A DNA stretch of 64,000 nt from positions 3,658,001-3,722,000 of the forward strand of contig NZ_CP023407.1 of NCBI RefSeq assembly GCF_003665435.1. Direction: 5' to 3'. This DNA comes from Streptomyces fungicidicus. Its GTDB lineage: Bacteria > Actinomycetota > Actinomycetes > Streptomycetales > Streptomycetaceae. The notes below the pieces were generated by a model. That model saw nothing but the letters and a program-made list of their open reading frames with translations, did not search any database and was not told the DNA's origin. Positions 8,176-16,787 of the stretch are shown here, piece after piece. The translations under genes and the position numbers were made by a program. The stretch's first letter is position 1; every line of letters begins with the position of its first letter.

Positions 8176-9138
8176 ATGGAAGCGAACGAACACGAACACG
8201 TGATTGAGGTCACCGGCCTGCGACGTGTCTACGGGGGCGGGTTCGAGGCGGTGCGCGGGATCGACTTCTCCGTGCGGCGCGGGGAGGTCTTCGCCCTGCT
8301 GGGCACCAACGGAGCGGGCAAGACCTCCACCGTCGAACTGCTGGAAGGACTCGCCGCCCCGGCCGGCGGGCAGGTCCGGGTGCTCGGCCACGACCCGTAC
8401 ACCGAACGCGCCGCCATCCGGCCCCGCACCGGCGTCATGCTCCAGGAAGGGGGCTTCCCCTCCGAGTTGACCGTCGCCGAGACCGCCCGGATGTGGGCGG
8501 GATGCGTCAGCGGGGCCCGCCCCGAGCGGGAGGTGCTGGCCCTGGTCGGGCTGGAGTCGAAGGCCGGAGTCCGGGTGAAGCAGCTGTCCGGCGGCCAGCG
8601 GCGCCGGCTGGACCTGGCGCTCGCGCTGCTCGGCGACCCCGAGGTGCTGTTCCTCGACGAACCCACCACCGGGCTCGACGCCGAGGGCCGCCGGGACACC
8701 TGGGAGCTGGTCGGCGCGCTGCGCGACGGCGGGACGACCGTGCTGCTCACCACGCACTACCTGGAGGAGGCCGAGAACCTCGCCGACCGGCTCGCGATCA
8801 TGCACGAGGGCCGGATCGCGATCACCGGCACCCCCGCCGAGGTGACCGCCACCGAACCGTCCCGGATCACCTTCGAGCTGCCGGACGGCTATTTCGTCGG
8901 CGATCTGCCGCCGCTCGCCGAACTGGGCGTGAGCGACCACACGGTGGACGGCAGGACCGTCCGGCTGCGCACCCGTGAACTGCAGCGCGCCGCCACCGGA
9001 CTGCTGACGTGGGCGCAGGGCGCCGGAGTGGATCTGCGCCGGCTGGACGTGCGGTCGGCGTCACTGGAGGAGGCGTTCCTCGGGATCGCCAAGGACGCGT
9101 CGGCGGGCGCGACGACGCCGAAGGAGTACGCGGCATGA
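8176..9138 (+). CDS. ABC transporter ATP-binding protein
   Basis: The 320-residue ATPase of an ABC-2 type exporter. Walker A GTNGAGKT is at 43-50, the signature LSGGQ at 137-141, Walker B VLFLDE at 157-162, and the H-loop LLTTHYLEEAE follows. The C-terminal 90 residues are the extra domain found in drug/antibiotic exporter ATPases of the DrrA/NodI type. It overlaps the permease gene by 4 bp (ATGA at 9135-9138). With the kinase and regulator that follow it resembles stimulus-sensing ABC/two-component modules; the substrate is unknown. Confidence 0.93.
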   Translation: MEANEHEHVIEVTGLRRVYGGGFEAVRGIDFSVRRGEVFALLGTNGAGKTSTVELLEGLAAPAGGQVRVLGHDPYTERAAIRPRTGVMLQEGGFPSELTVAETARMWAGCVSGARPEREVLALVGLESKAGVRVKQLSGGQRRRLDLALALLGDPEVLFLDEPTTGLDAEGRRDTWELVGALRDGGTTVLLTTHYLEEAENLADRLAIMHEGRIAITGTPAEVTATEPSRITFELPDGYFVGDLPPLAELGVSDHTVDGRTVRLRTRELQRAATGLLTWAQGAGVDLRRLDVRSASLEEAFLGIAKDASAGATTPKEYAA

Positions 9139-9911
9139 GCACCACCACGACCACACCGATGAGCCGGATGACCTCGCTCGCCCGCGCCGAACTGACGCTC
9201 CTGGGACGCAGCAAGGGCACGCTCGTCGCCGCCCTGTTCGTGCCGCTGGTGCTGCCGCTCAGCGTGCGGTCGGCGGCCGAGGAGATGGACCTCGCCGAGG
9301 CGGGACTGACCCCCGGCACCGTCGTCCTGCCCGCCGCCGTCGGCTTCTCCCTGCTGTTCGCCGTGTACTCCGCGCTCGTCGGCATCTTCGTGGTCCGCCG
9401 CGAGGAGCTCGTCCTCAAGCGGCTGCGCACGGGCGAGCTGCGGGACGCCGAGATCCTCGGCGGGTCCGCGCTGCCGGCCGTCCTCACCGGGCTGGCGCAG
9501 TGCCTGCTGCTGACGGTGGGCTGCTCCGTGCTGCTCGACCTGCCCGCGCCGTCCGCCCCGCACCTGGCCGTCCTCGGCCTGCTGCTGGGCCTGGTGATGT
9601 GCGCCGCGCTCGCGGCGGTCACCGCGAGCCACACCCGGACCGGGGAGAGCGCGCAGGTCACCCCGATGCCGCTGATGTTCGTCTCGATGCTCGGCTCCGG
9701 CATGTTCGTCCCGCTGGAGCTGCTCCCCGACCGGCTGGCCTCCTTCTGCGAGCTGCTGCCGCTCACCCCGGTCGTCACCCTGGTGCGCGGCGGCTGGACC
9801 GGCGACCTGTCGGCGGCCGAGGCGCTGGGCGCCGTCGCGGCGGCGGTGGCCTGGACCGTTCTGGCGGTGTTTGCTGTACGCCGGTGGTTCCGGTGGGAAC
9901 CGCGGCGCTGA
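9135..9911 (+). CDS. ABC-2 type transporter permease
   Basis: Membrane partner of the preceding ATPase, 258 residues from the ATG at 9135 that overlaps the ATPase stop codon. I count about six hydrophobic segments, including GTLVAALFVPLVLPLSV, VGFSLLFAVYSALVGIFVV, HLAVLGLLLGLVMCAALAAV and GAVAAAVAWTVLAVFAV. The cytoplasmic stretch VRREELVLKRLRTGELRDAEI between segments 2 and 3 is typical of ABC-2 permeases. Export of a lipid-like or antibiotic compound is inferred from the family only. Confidence 0.88.
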   Translation: MSTTTTTPMSRMTSLARAELTLLGRSKGTLVAALFVPLVLPLSVRSAAEEMDLAEAGLTPGTVVLPAAVGFSLLFAVYSALVGIFVVRREELVLKRLRTGELRDAEILGGSALPAVLTGLAQCLLLTVGCSVLLDLPAPSAPHLAVLGLLLGLVMCAALAAVTASHTRTGESAQVTPMPLMFVSMLGSGMFVPLELLPDRLASFCELLPLTPVVTLVRGGWTGDLSAAEALGAVAAAVAWTVLAVFAVRRWFRWEPRR

Positions 9912-9939
9912 CACGGACGAGGGCAGGGAGACACGGCGG

Positions 9940-11199
9940 ATGAGCGGCCCGGGCGGCTGGTGGCGGCGCAAGAGCACACCGGCGAAGATCGAGACGTACA
10001 CACGGTGGTCGTTCCACTCGTTCGCGGGGATCGAGTTCGTCTCGGCCGGCGCTCCGGTGTTCGGCCAGGTGGGACCCCGGCTGGCGACCCTGCTGATGTC
10101 CCTGGCCGCCGTGCACAGCGTGCTCTGCGCCGTGACCGCCTCCCGCGCCCTGGACTGGCTGCGCGGCGGGCGCGAGCAGCCCGTCCGCACCCTGTGGACG
10201 CTCGGCGCCGCCACCACGGTGACCGCCGTCGCCGCCCTCCTCGTCGCCGCGCACGGGCCCGCGGGGGAGAACGTCGACGGGGCGGCCGGCGGGGTCTTCG
10301 CCGTGGTGGTGACCTTCGGCGCCGGCGCGGTCGCCATCGGCGTCCGCGGCCGGCGGCGGGTGCTCACCTCCGTGGCGGGGTTCGCGGCGGGCACGCTGGC
10401 CGTGGCCGCCGCCCTGGGCATGCCCGTCGTGGTCGCCCTGTTCACCGCCCTGGTCGTGCTGGTCGGCGGCGGGTTCTTCGCCTTCACCTACCTCTTCTCC
10501 GGCTGGCTGCTCAACGCCGTCTACGAACTGGACGAGGCCCGGGAGACCCGCGCCCGGCTCGCCGTCGCCGAGGAGCGGCTCCGGTTCGGGCGCGACCTGC
10601 ACGACGTGGTGGGGCGCAACCTCACCGTGATCGCGCTGAAGAGCGAGCTGGCCGTGCAACTGGCCCAGCGGGGGCGCCCGGAGGCCGTGACGCAGATGGT
10701 CGAGGTGCAGCGCCTCGCGCACGAGACCCAGAAGGAGGTGCGCGACGTCGTGCGCGGTTACCGCGAGGCCGACCTGGCCGGCGAGCTCGCGGGCGCCCAG
10801 GGCGTGCTGACGGCGGCCGGCATCGAGTGCACGGTCATCGGACCCACGGCCGGGCTGCCGGCCCCCGTGCAGGCGGCCCTCGGCTGGGCGGTGCGGGAGG
10901 CGGCCACCAACGTGCTGCGGCACGGGGACGCCCGGCGGTGCACGGTGAGCGTGCGGGTGCTGGCGGGACGGGTGGTGCTGACGGTGGAGAACGACGGGGC
11001 TCCGGACGGCGGCGGCACGGGCCGGGGCTCCGGGCTCGTCGGACTGCGGGAGCGGCTGGCGGAGATCGGCGGGACCCTGCGGGCCGGACCCGCCGGGAGC
11101 AGGATGTTCCGGCTGACGGCCGAGGTCCCGCTGCCGTCGGACGCCGGCCACGCCGCCGCCGTACCCGCCCCTCGCGAAGCGAACGAGGTCGCCTCATGA
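9940..11199 (+). CDS. Sensor histidine kinase (DesK/NarX-type)
   Basis: The 419-residue kinase starts at the ATG at 9940, with AGGGAG about 10 bp upstream. Several hydrophobic segments (about 45-190) form a membrane sensor without a large extracellular loop. The HisKA_3 dimerisation box is FGRDLHDVVGRNL with the phosphorylated histidine at H221. The HATPase domain follows, with EAATNVLRHG as N-box and GRGSGLVGLRERL as G-box. It overlaps the response regulator by 4 bp (ATGA at 11196-11199). DesK-like kinases often sense membrane state; here it probably controls the adjacent ABC exporter. Confidence 0.92.
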   Translation: MSGPGGWWRRKSTPAKIETYTRWSFHSFAGIEFVSAGAPVFGQVGPRLATLLMSLAAVHSVLCAVTASRALDWLRGGREQPVRTLWTLGAATTVTAVAALLVAAHGPAGENVDGAAGGVFAVVVTFGAGAVAIGVRGRRRVLTSVAGFAAGTLAVAAALGMPVVVALFTALVVLVGGGFFAFTYLFSGWLLNAVYELDEARETRARLAVAEERLRFGRDLHDVVGRNLTVIALKSELAVQLAQRGRPEAVTQMVEVQRLAHETQKEVRDVVRGYREADLAGELAGAQGVLTAAGIECTVIGPTAGLPAPVQAALGWAVREAATNVLRHGDARRCTVSVRVLAGRVVLTVENDGAPDGGGTGRGSGLVGLRERLAEIGGTLRAGPAGSRMFRLTAEVPLPSDAGHAAAVPAPREANEVAS

Positions 11200-11816
11200 C
11201 GTCATCCGGACCCCTGCGCGTGCTGCTGGCCGACGACGAGCACCTGATCCGGGGCGCGCTGGTCGCACTGTTGTCGCTCGAGGGCGATCTGACGGTCGTC
11301 GCCGAGGCGGCCTCCGGACCGGAGGCACTGGCCATGGCGCGGGCGCACACCCCCGACGTCGCCGTACTGGACCTGCAGATGCCCGGCGCGGACGGTGTGA
11401 AGGTCGCCACATCCCTGCGGGCGGAGCTGCCCGGCTGCCGGGTGCTGATCGTGACCGGACACGGGCGGCCGGGACATCTGAAGCGGGCGCTCGCGGCGGG
11501 TGTGCGCGGGTTCGTCCCCAAGACCGTCAGCGCGCAGCGGCTCGCGGAGATCATCCGCACGGTCCACGCCGGAAACCGCTACGTCGACCCCGAGTTGGCC
11601 GCCGACGCGATCGCCGCCGGCGACTCCCCGCTGACCGCGCGGGAGGCCGAAGTGCTGGAGCTGGCGGCGGACGGCGCGCCCGTCGCGGAGATCGCCGAGC
11701 GGGCCGCGCTGTCCCAGGGGACCGTGCGGAACTACCTCTCCTCGGCCGTGACGAAGCTCGGGGCGGAGAACCGTCACGCGGCGGTCCGTCTCGCACGGGA
11801 GCGAGGTTGGGTATAG
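11196..11816 (+). CDS. NarL/DesR-family response regulator
   Basis: The 206-residue regulator has a receiver domain with acidic pocket DDE at 13-15, phospho-acceptor D59 in VAVLDLQMPG and the conserved lysine in FVPKT. A LuxR-type helix-turn-helix covers the last 65 residues (LTAREAEVLELAADG through the TVRNYLSSAVTKLG recognition helix). It is translationally coupled to the kinase. Its TAG stop (11814-11816) lies inside a TATAGT hexamer that may be the -10 of the next tRNA gene. Confidence 0.93.
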   Translation: MTSSGPLRVLLADDEHLIRGALVALLSLEGDLTVVAEAASGPEALAMARAHTPDVAVLDLQMPGADGVKVATSLRAELPGCRVLIVTGHGRPGHLKRALAAGVRGFVPKTVSAQRLAEIIRTVHAGNRYVDPELAADAIAAGDSPLTAREAEVLELAADGAPVAEIAERAALSQGTVRNYLSSAVTKLGAENRHAAVRLARERGWV

Positions 11817-11838
11817 TGGTTCTCGCGCCACGGCGCAT

Positions 11839-11911
11839 GCGAACGTAGCTCAGTTGGTAGAGCGCAACCTTGCCAAGGTTGAGGTCGCGAGTTCGAACCT
11901 CGTCGTTCGCT
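11839..11911 (+). tRNA. tRNA-Gly(GCC), copy 2
   Basis: Acceptor GCGAACG (11839-11845) pairs with CGTTCGC (11904-11910), the discriminator is T, and the anticodon is GCC in loop TTGCCAA. It differs from copy 1 at only three positions, two of them a compensated acceptor pair. TATAGT at 11812-11817 is a likely -10 box that overlaps the stop codon of the response-regulator gene. CCA is not encoded. Confidence 0.96.
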
Positions 11912-11920
11912 CCACATCGG

Positions 11921-11947
11921 GGCCCCGGTCGATCGACCGGGGCCTTC
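11921..11947. terminator. Terminator between tRNA-Gly copy 2 and purC
   Basis: A perfect 24-bp palindrome at 11921-11944 (GGCCCCGGTCGA and its complement) is followed by TTCGT. It lies between convergent transcription units, the tRNA on plus and purC on minus ending at 11957, and could serve both. Confidence 0.75.
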
Positions 11948-11956
11948 GTCGTGCGC

Positions 11957-12856
11957 TCAGCTCCAGCCGGTGCCGGTCAGCAGCTCGTACGCCTCCACGT
12001 ACTTGGTGCGGGTGGCGTCCACGACGTGCTGCGGCAGCGGCGGCGGGGGCTGCTCGCTGCTGCGGTCCCAGCCGGACTCGGCCGAGGTCAGCCAGTCCCG
12101 CACATACTGCTTGTCGTACGACGGCTGGGCGCGGCCCGGCTGCCACTGCCCGGCCGGCCAGAAGCGGGAGGAGTCCGGGGTGAGCACCTCGTCGGCGAGG
12201 ACCAGGGTGTCGCCGTCGAAGCCGAACTCGAACTTTGTGTCGGCGAGGACGATGCCCCGCTCGCGGGCGATGTCCCGGGCGCGGGAGTAGGCGGCGAGGG
12301 TCGCCTGGCGCAGCTGGGCGGCGGTCTCCGCGCCGACCTGGCGGGCGACCTCCTCGTAGGAGACGTTCTCATCGTGCTCGCCGACGGCGGCCTTGGTGGC
12401 CGGGGTGAAGATCGGGGCGGGCAGCTCCGAGCCGTCCACCAGGCCCTCGGGCAGGGCGAGGCCGCAGACGGTGCGGGTGTCGTCGTACTCGACGAGGCCC
12501 GAGCCGGTGAGGTAGCCGCGGGCCACGCACTCCACCGGGACCATGTTCAGGGACTTGCAGACGAGGGTGCGGCCCTCCCACTCGGCGGGGGCGCCGGCCG
12601 GCAGCTCGGTGCTCAGGACGTGGTTGGGGAGCAGGTCGGCGAGCTGGTCGAACCACCACAGGGAGAGCTGGGTGAGGACCCGGCCCTTGTCCGGGATCTC
12701 GGTCGGCAGCACCCAGTCGTAGGCGGAGATGCGGTCGCTGGCGACCATCACGAGGTCGCCCGCCTCGTTGCGGTACAGCTCGCGCACCTTGCCTGTGTGC
12801 AGATGCACCAGGCCCGGAACCTGCAGCGGTTCGGGCTTTTCGACGAATCCGGACAC
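11957..12856 (-). CDS. purC: PurC, SAICAR synthetase
   Basis: Phosphoribosylaminoimidazole-succinocarboxamide synthase (299 residues) joins aspartate to CAIR with ATP. The N-terminal GKVRELYR nucleotide-binding element is at about 22-29, followed by SDRISAYDWVLPTEIPDKG, the family signature, and KSLNMVPVECVARGYLTGSG. The C-terminal KFEFGFDG and LADEVLTPDSSRFWP are also typical. It stands apart from purS-L, with its own upstream gap of 134 bp. Confidence 0.98.
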   Translation of the reverse strand: MSGFVEKPEPLQVPGLVHLHTGKVRELYRNEAGDLVMVASDRISAYDWVLPTEIPDKGRVLTQLSLWWFDQLADLLPNHVLSTELPAGAPAEWEGRTLVCKSLNMVPVECVARGYLTGSGLVEYDDTRTVCGLALPEGLVDGSELPAPIFTPATKAAVGEHDENVSYEEVARQVGAETAAQLRQATLAAYSRARDIARERGIVLADTKFEFGFDGDTLVLADEVLTPDSSRFWPAGQWQPGRAQPSYDKQYVRDWLTSAESGWDRSSEQPPPPLPQHVVDATRTKYVEAYELLTGTGWS

Positions 12857-12990
12857 GGTGCCTCCCCGTGGGGTTGAACAAAGGGTGCGCCCGCAGGGCT
12901 CCCACTGGGTGGTGGCGGGAGAGGGCGGGCCGAGTACGTCGATTCTCCCGTATGCGCGGGAAGGTTTCCGTACGGGGTGGCGCGGAGGGG

Positions 12991-14514
12991 TCAGTCGCGT
13001 TTGCAGATGCGGTCCAGGAGGTTGGCGGTGGCCCGCTGGACGCGGGCGTCGACGTGGCCCGGGCGGTCAAGGGCGGGTGACCAGGCGAAGGTGCCGGAGG
13101 CGAAGACCCAGGCGCCGGAGGGGGCCCGGTAGAGGGAGGTCTCCTGGTGGCGGCGGGCGCCCTCGCGGTCGGTGTACGGGGAGTGGGCGAGCAGCACCCG
13201 CTCCTCGTGCTCGGGCAGCGGGGTGCGCGGGTAGTAGCGGTCGGCCTCGGCCGCGACCAAGCCGTCGATGCCGTCGCCCTCGTGCGCGCCGGTCGCCTCC
13301 CACATCCAGTGTCCGGCGTTGCGCACGATCAGCGGATGGGGCTGCGGGACGGGGCCGGCGTACTGGATGCCGAGCAGTTGCTGCTCGGCGCGGTCCTGCT
13401 CCCGCCAGAGCGTCGGCCTGCCGGGGCCCTGGCGTTTGCGGCAGGTCAGCAGGCGGCCTGGGCCTGCCGGGGAGGGGGCGAGCTCCACCTGCCAGTACAG
13501 GGTGTTGGCGGAGAGGAAGACCAGGGACGTGCCGTGCGCGCGGGCGCGTTCCACGGCGGTGCGCATGGGCGCCGACCAGTACTCGTCGTGGCCGGGAAAG
13601 ACCAGGCCCCGGTAGCGGGTGGGGTCGATCCGGCCGGCGTGCAGGTCGCGGGCGTCGGCGTAGGCGAGGTCGTAGCCGTAGCGCTCGGCCCAGCGGATGA
13701 CGTCGTAGGCGTGGCCGACGTGCAGCGGGAGACCGGCGCCCGCGTACGGGCGGTCGAAGGAGACGGTGGTGGCGGCCCCGGACTCGCCGAGCAGCCGGCC
13801 CTCCTCGTCCCAGGCGTGGTAGAGGCTCGCGCCGGTGCGGCCGTCCTCCGGGTAGAGGTTGTAGGCCTGCCAGGTCACGTCGGGCAGGACCAGGAGGAGG
13901 TCGGCCGGACGGTTGTCGCGGACGGTGAACGGGATGTGCGAGCGGTAGCCGTCGGCGGTGGTGAGGACGGCGACGTACGCGCCGACGCTCCAGTACGACG
14001 GGACCGGCAGCCGCCAGGACAGCCACCAGTGGTGGCAGGAGACGGTGCGGTCGGCGGTGAGCGGCGGCGGCTGCACGATGCCGGAGAGACGGGGACTGGA
14101 GGTGATCTTGGTGGCGCCGTCGCCCTGGTAGTGGCCGATCCGGTAGACGTCCACGTCGAACGCCTGGGGCGGGTCGACGGTGATGTGGAAGTCGATGGAC
14201 TCGCCGGGGGCGACCCCTCCGGTGGAGGCGAAGCCCTTGATCTGGCGGCGCACGTCGTCGGCCGCGCGGGGCCCGACGGAGCCGGACGCGCGAGGACCGG
14301 GGACCGTGCGCCCGCCCTGCCGCGGGATGCGGACGGCGGACCGCGCCGGGTCCGGGCAGGGATCCGGGTCGACGTACCAGGGGACGACCTGGCCGGTGTC
14401 GCCGAAGTACGTCTCGCTGCCGCGCAGCCAGGGGAGGGGGCCGAGCCCGAAGGGATCGTTCACTGCGTGCGCGAGTGCTCCCGACTCCCAGCGGCGGGTC
14501 TGCTCCGAACCCAT
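12991..14514 (-). CDS. N,N-dimethylformamidase large-subunit-like protein
   Basis: 507 residues from the ATG at 14512-14514, chosen because a strong GGAGGGGAG site precedes it; the longer frame adds 56 residues without typical coding character. The central and C-terminal part matches the fold of the DMFase beta subunit, with ADLLLVLPDVTWQAYNLY, ASLYHAWDEEG, VSFDRPY, a DVIRWAERYGYDLAYA stretch and GLVFPGHDEYWS. The family includes an amidohydrolase acting on dimethylformamide, but most streptomycete members are uncharacterised. No signal peptide is seen. The link to the purine genes is positional only. Confidence 0.75.
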   Translation of the reverse strand: MGSEQTRRWESGALAHAVNDPFGLGPLPWLRGSETYFGDTGQVVPWYVDPDPCPDPARSAVRIPRQGGRTVPGPRASGSVGPRAADDVRRQIKGFASTGGVAPGESIDFHITVDPPQAFDVDVYRIGHYQGDGATKITSSPRLSGIVQPPPLTADRTVSCHHWWLSWRLPVPSYWSVGAYVAVLTTADGYRSHIPFTVRDNRPADLLLVLPDVTWQAYNLYPEDGRTGASLYHAWDEEGRLLGESGAATTVSFDRPYAGAGLPLHVGHAYDVIRWAERYGYDLAYADARDLHAGRIDPTRYRGLVFPGHDEYWSAPMRTAVERARAHGTSLVFLSANTLYWQVELAPSPAGPGRLLTCRKRQGPGRPTLWREQDRAEQQLLGIQYAGPVPQPHPLIVRNAGHWMWEATGAHEGDGIDGLVAAEADRYYPRTPLPEHEERVLLAHSPYTDREGARRHQETSLYRAPSGAWVFASGTFAWSPALDRPGHVDARVQRATANLLDRICKRD

Positions 14515-14745
14515 GATCGCTCCCCTCCCTCGCGCCCCCGTCGCGATGCGGTGCGTGGTGCTGCCCGGCAGTCGGCCGGCGGATGACACCTGCCGCCAGT
14601 TATGTGTTTGTCGTATGTCGCGCGCTCTTGCCAGGGGGCGCGAACGGTCCCAGCACATCACATTTCGCACGTACTCCGTCACCGTTCGTCGTGAATTGAC
14701 TGAAAGCGGAAGAGTCAGCTCCGGAGTGCGCGGGCGGGCGTGGGC

Positions 14746-16497
14746 TCAGACGAGCCGTACGGGCTTCTCCGGGCGTATGCCCTGCCGGGTCAGCCACTGT
14801 CCGAGGGCGGACGGGTCGCCGTCCTCGATCAGGGTCATGACCTGCGGGGACAGGTCCGGGACGCGTGCGCCGCCGAGGAGGAGGGCGGGGCCGTCGAGCC
14901 AGTCGAGGCCGGGGGTGGCGCCCGCCGTGTCCATCGCGGCGCAGCAGACCATCGCCGCGATGTGGTCGGCGAGCAGGTCACGGCCGGTGCGCGGGGGCTG
15001 GAGCGGGAAGAGGGAAAGCTCGCCGCCGTCCCCGGGGAGGGCGGGCTCGGCGCCCTGGGGGGCGGGCCCGGTGGCCGCGGCCTCCTCGCGGGCCAGCTCG
15101 GCGGTGAGCCGGGCGGCGAGGGCGGCGCTGCGGTCGGTGGCGACGGCGGCGTCGGCGTCGGCGTCGTCTTCCGCGGCACCGGGCGGGACGGGTCCGGCGG
15201 GCGGGGGCGGTGCGCCGGTCAGGTGCGTGAGGACCCGGGAGAGGGTGGGCCCTCCGGGGGGCGCGGTCCCACCGGGGGCCGGGGGCACATGGAGGGCGTC
15301 CAGGACCCGGTGGAGGCGGGCGGCGTCGGTGCGCCACTTGCGGTCGACGACCTCGTCCGGGTAGTCGCCCCAGTGGACCGGGGACCAGTCCGGTCCCCGC
15401 TCCGCGGGCCCGCCGTGGAAGAGGCGGGCGGCGAGCAGCGAGGCGGCCTCGTCCACCGCGCCGGGCTCCTCCAGCAGGTCGCAGGCGGGGCGCTCGCCGA
15501 GGCGGGAGGTGAAGCCCTCCGCCAGCCGGTCCCGGCGGGACAGCTCGGTGAGCGCCGCGACCACCCCCGCGTTGAGCCGCGAGGGCCAGCGGCCCATCCG
15601 CCAGGCGGGCAGCGCCACCCGGGTGAGCAGCCGGTCCCAGCCCGCGTACGCCAGCCCCACCTGTTCCTGGGCGACGATCCGCGGCCCGTAGTCCACGGCC
15701 TGCGCACGGTCGGCCGCCGCCGCGGCGACCCCGCGCTCCATCTCGGCGGCATGCCCCCGGCAGCCGCGCAGCAACAGCCGGGTGACCCGGCCGACGCCCG
15801 CGAGGACACCCCGGGCCACCGGCCCGCGCCCGGGCGCCGAGGTCACGGCCACCGCGGCGTCCAGTCCCCGCATGAAACGCCGGGCGGCGGCTATGTCCGG
15901 GTGCGCCGAGGGTCCCGTGCCGGCGACGACCGGGGCGAGCACGGCGCGCAGCTCGCCCACTCGCATCCACCACAGGAACGGGGAGCCGATCACCAGCACG
16001 GGGGCGGCGGCGGTCCGCCCGCGCACGGGATGCCCGCCGGCGGCCATGTCGCCGTGCTCCTCGGCGGACGGGGGGCCGTGCGCCGGGTGGGTGCGGTCCT
16101 CCAGCCAGCTGTCGCAGTCCGGGGTGAGCGCTATCGCGGAGGGAGCGGGGACGTTGAGCCGGTCGGCGAGGTCACGCACCATCCGGTACAGGTCCGGGGC
16201 GGCCTCCTCGGCGACCGGGACGGTGGGGCTCATGGCGGGCCGGGCCCGGGCGACGACCAGGGCGACACCGGCGGCGGCGAGCAGGACGAGCACCGCGACG
16301 GGGGTGAGGAACCGGCGGGCGAGGTCCCAGCCGGCGCCCGGCAGATGGCCGGTGGAGCCGCCGACGAGCAGCACCACCGCGACGGCGGCCGGGAGCAGCG
16401 CGACCGCCAGTGCCCGGCTGCGGATCCGCAGAACGGCCAGCGCGTGCGACCGCGCGGACCGTGCTCCGGTGTCCGCACCCCTACCGCTTCCGCTCAT
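14746..16497 (-). CDS. Membrane protein with degenerate M48-peptidase-like domain
   Basis: 583 residues with two membrane segments near the N-terminus (about 29-48 and 65-84). After them comes a stretch laid out like an M48 (HtpX/Ste24) peptidase: PDLYRMVRDLADRLNVPAPSA, LVIGSPFLWWM, then ELRAVLA at 182-188. Where active enzymes have HExxH, this protein reads PVVAG (189-193), so zinc catalysis is lost. A long charged region, EERGVA-type helices and an Ala/Pro-rich tail follow. It is probably a structural or regulatory pseudo-peptidase. It is conserved by position between the formamidase-like gene and purD in streptomycetes, as far as I recall. Confidence 0.6.
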   Translation of the reverse strand: MSGSGRGADTGARSARSHALAVLRIRSRALAVALLPAAVAVVLLVGGSTGHLPGAGWDLARRFLTPVAVLVLLAAAGVALVVARARPAMSPTVPVAEEAAPDLYRMVRDLADRLNVPAPSAIALTPDCDSWLEDRTHPAHGPPSAEEHGDMAAGGHPVRGRTAAAPVLVIGSPFLWWMRVGELRAVLAPVVAGTGPSAHPDIAAARRFMRGLDAAVAVTSAPGRGPVARGVLAGVGRVTRLLLRGCRGHAAEMERGVAAAAADRAQAVDYGPRIVAQEQVGLAYAGWDRLLTRVALPAWRMGRWPSRLNAGVVAALTELSRRDRLAEGFTSRLGERPACDLLEEPGAVDEAASLLAARLFHGGPAERGPDWSPVHWGDYPDEVVDRKWRTDAARLHRVLDALHVPPAPGGTAPPGGPTLSRVLTHLTGAPPPPAGPVPPGAAEDDADADAAVATDRSAALAARLTAELAREEAAATGPAPQGAEPALPGDGGELSLFPLQPPRTGRDLLADHIAAMVCCAAMDTAGATPGLDWLDGPALLLGGARVPDLSPQVMTLIEDGDPSALGQWLTRQGIRPEKPVRLV

Positions 16498-16719
16498 GGC
16501 CCGACCTCACCCTCCCCCCGCTACGGTTCCGACGCTGTCCCGGCGTTGTCCATGCCCCCACTGTGGCAGCCGCCACTGACATCGCAATGCCGGTGGGCCA
16601 AGTGCCGGAGCGCTTGCGCGGCACCCTAGTTGGGGCCCCGGTCCACGTCAGCCGGATGGCGCATCGCTCACTCGATGGAATGGCTTTGGGGAAAGGTGGA
16701 TGACGGACGGCAAGGGTCA

Positions 16720-16749
16720 GGCCCCGGATCCTGTGACGGATCCGGGGCC
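16720..16749 (-). terminator. Terminator downstream of purD
   Basis: A 12-bp stem GGCCCCGGATCC/GGATCCGGGGCC has a 6-base loop, 39 bp past the purD stop codon. No long T-run follows on the minus strand. The rest of the 290-bp gap (16498-16787) shows no gene. Confidence 0.7.
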
Positions 16750-16787
16750 CGTGGGTTCGTCGTCGCCGGGCGGGCGCGCCCGTGCGG

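Noticed and set aside
9960..11195. Plus-strand frame fused ahead of the response regulator
   Set aside because: Out-of-frame reading of the kinase gene; the regulator has its own coupled ATG at 11196.
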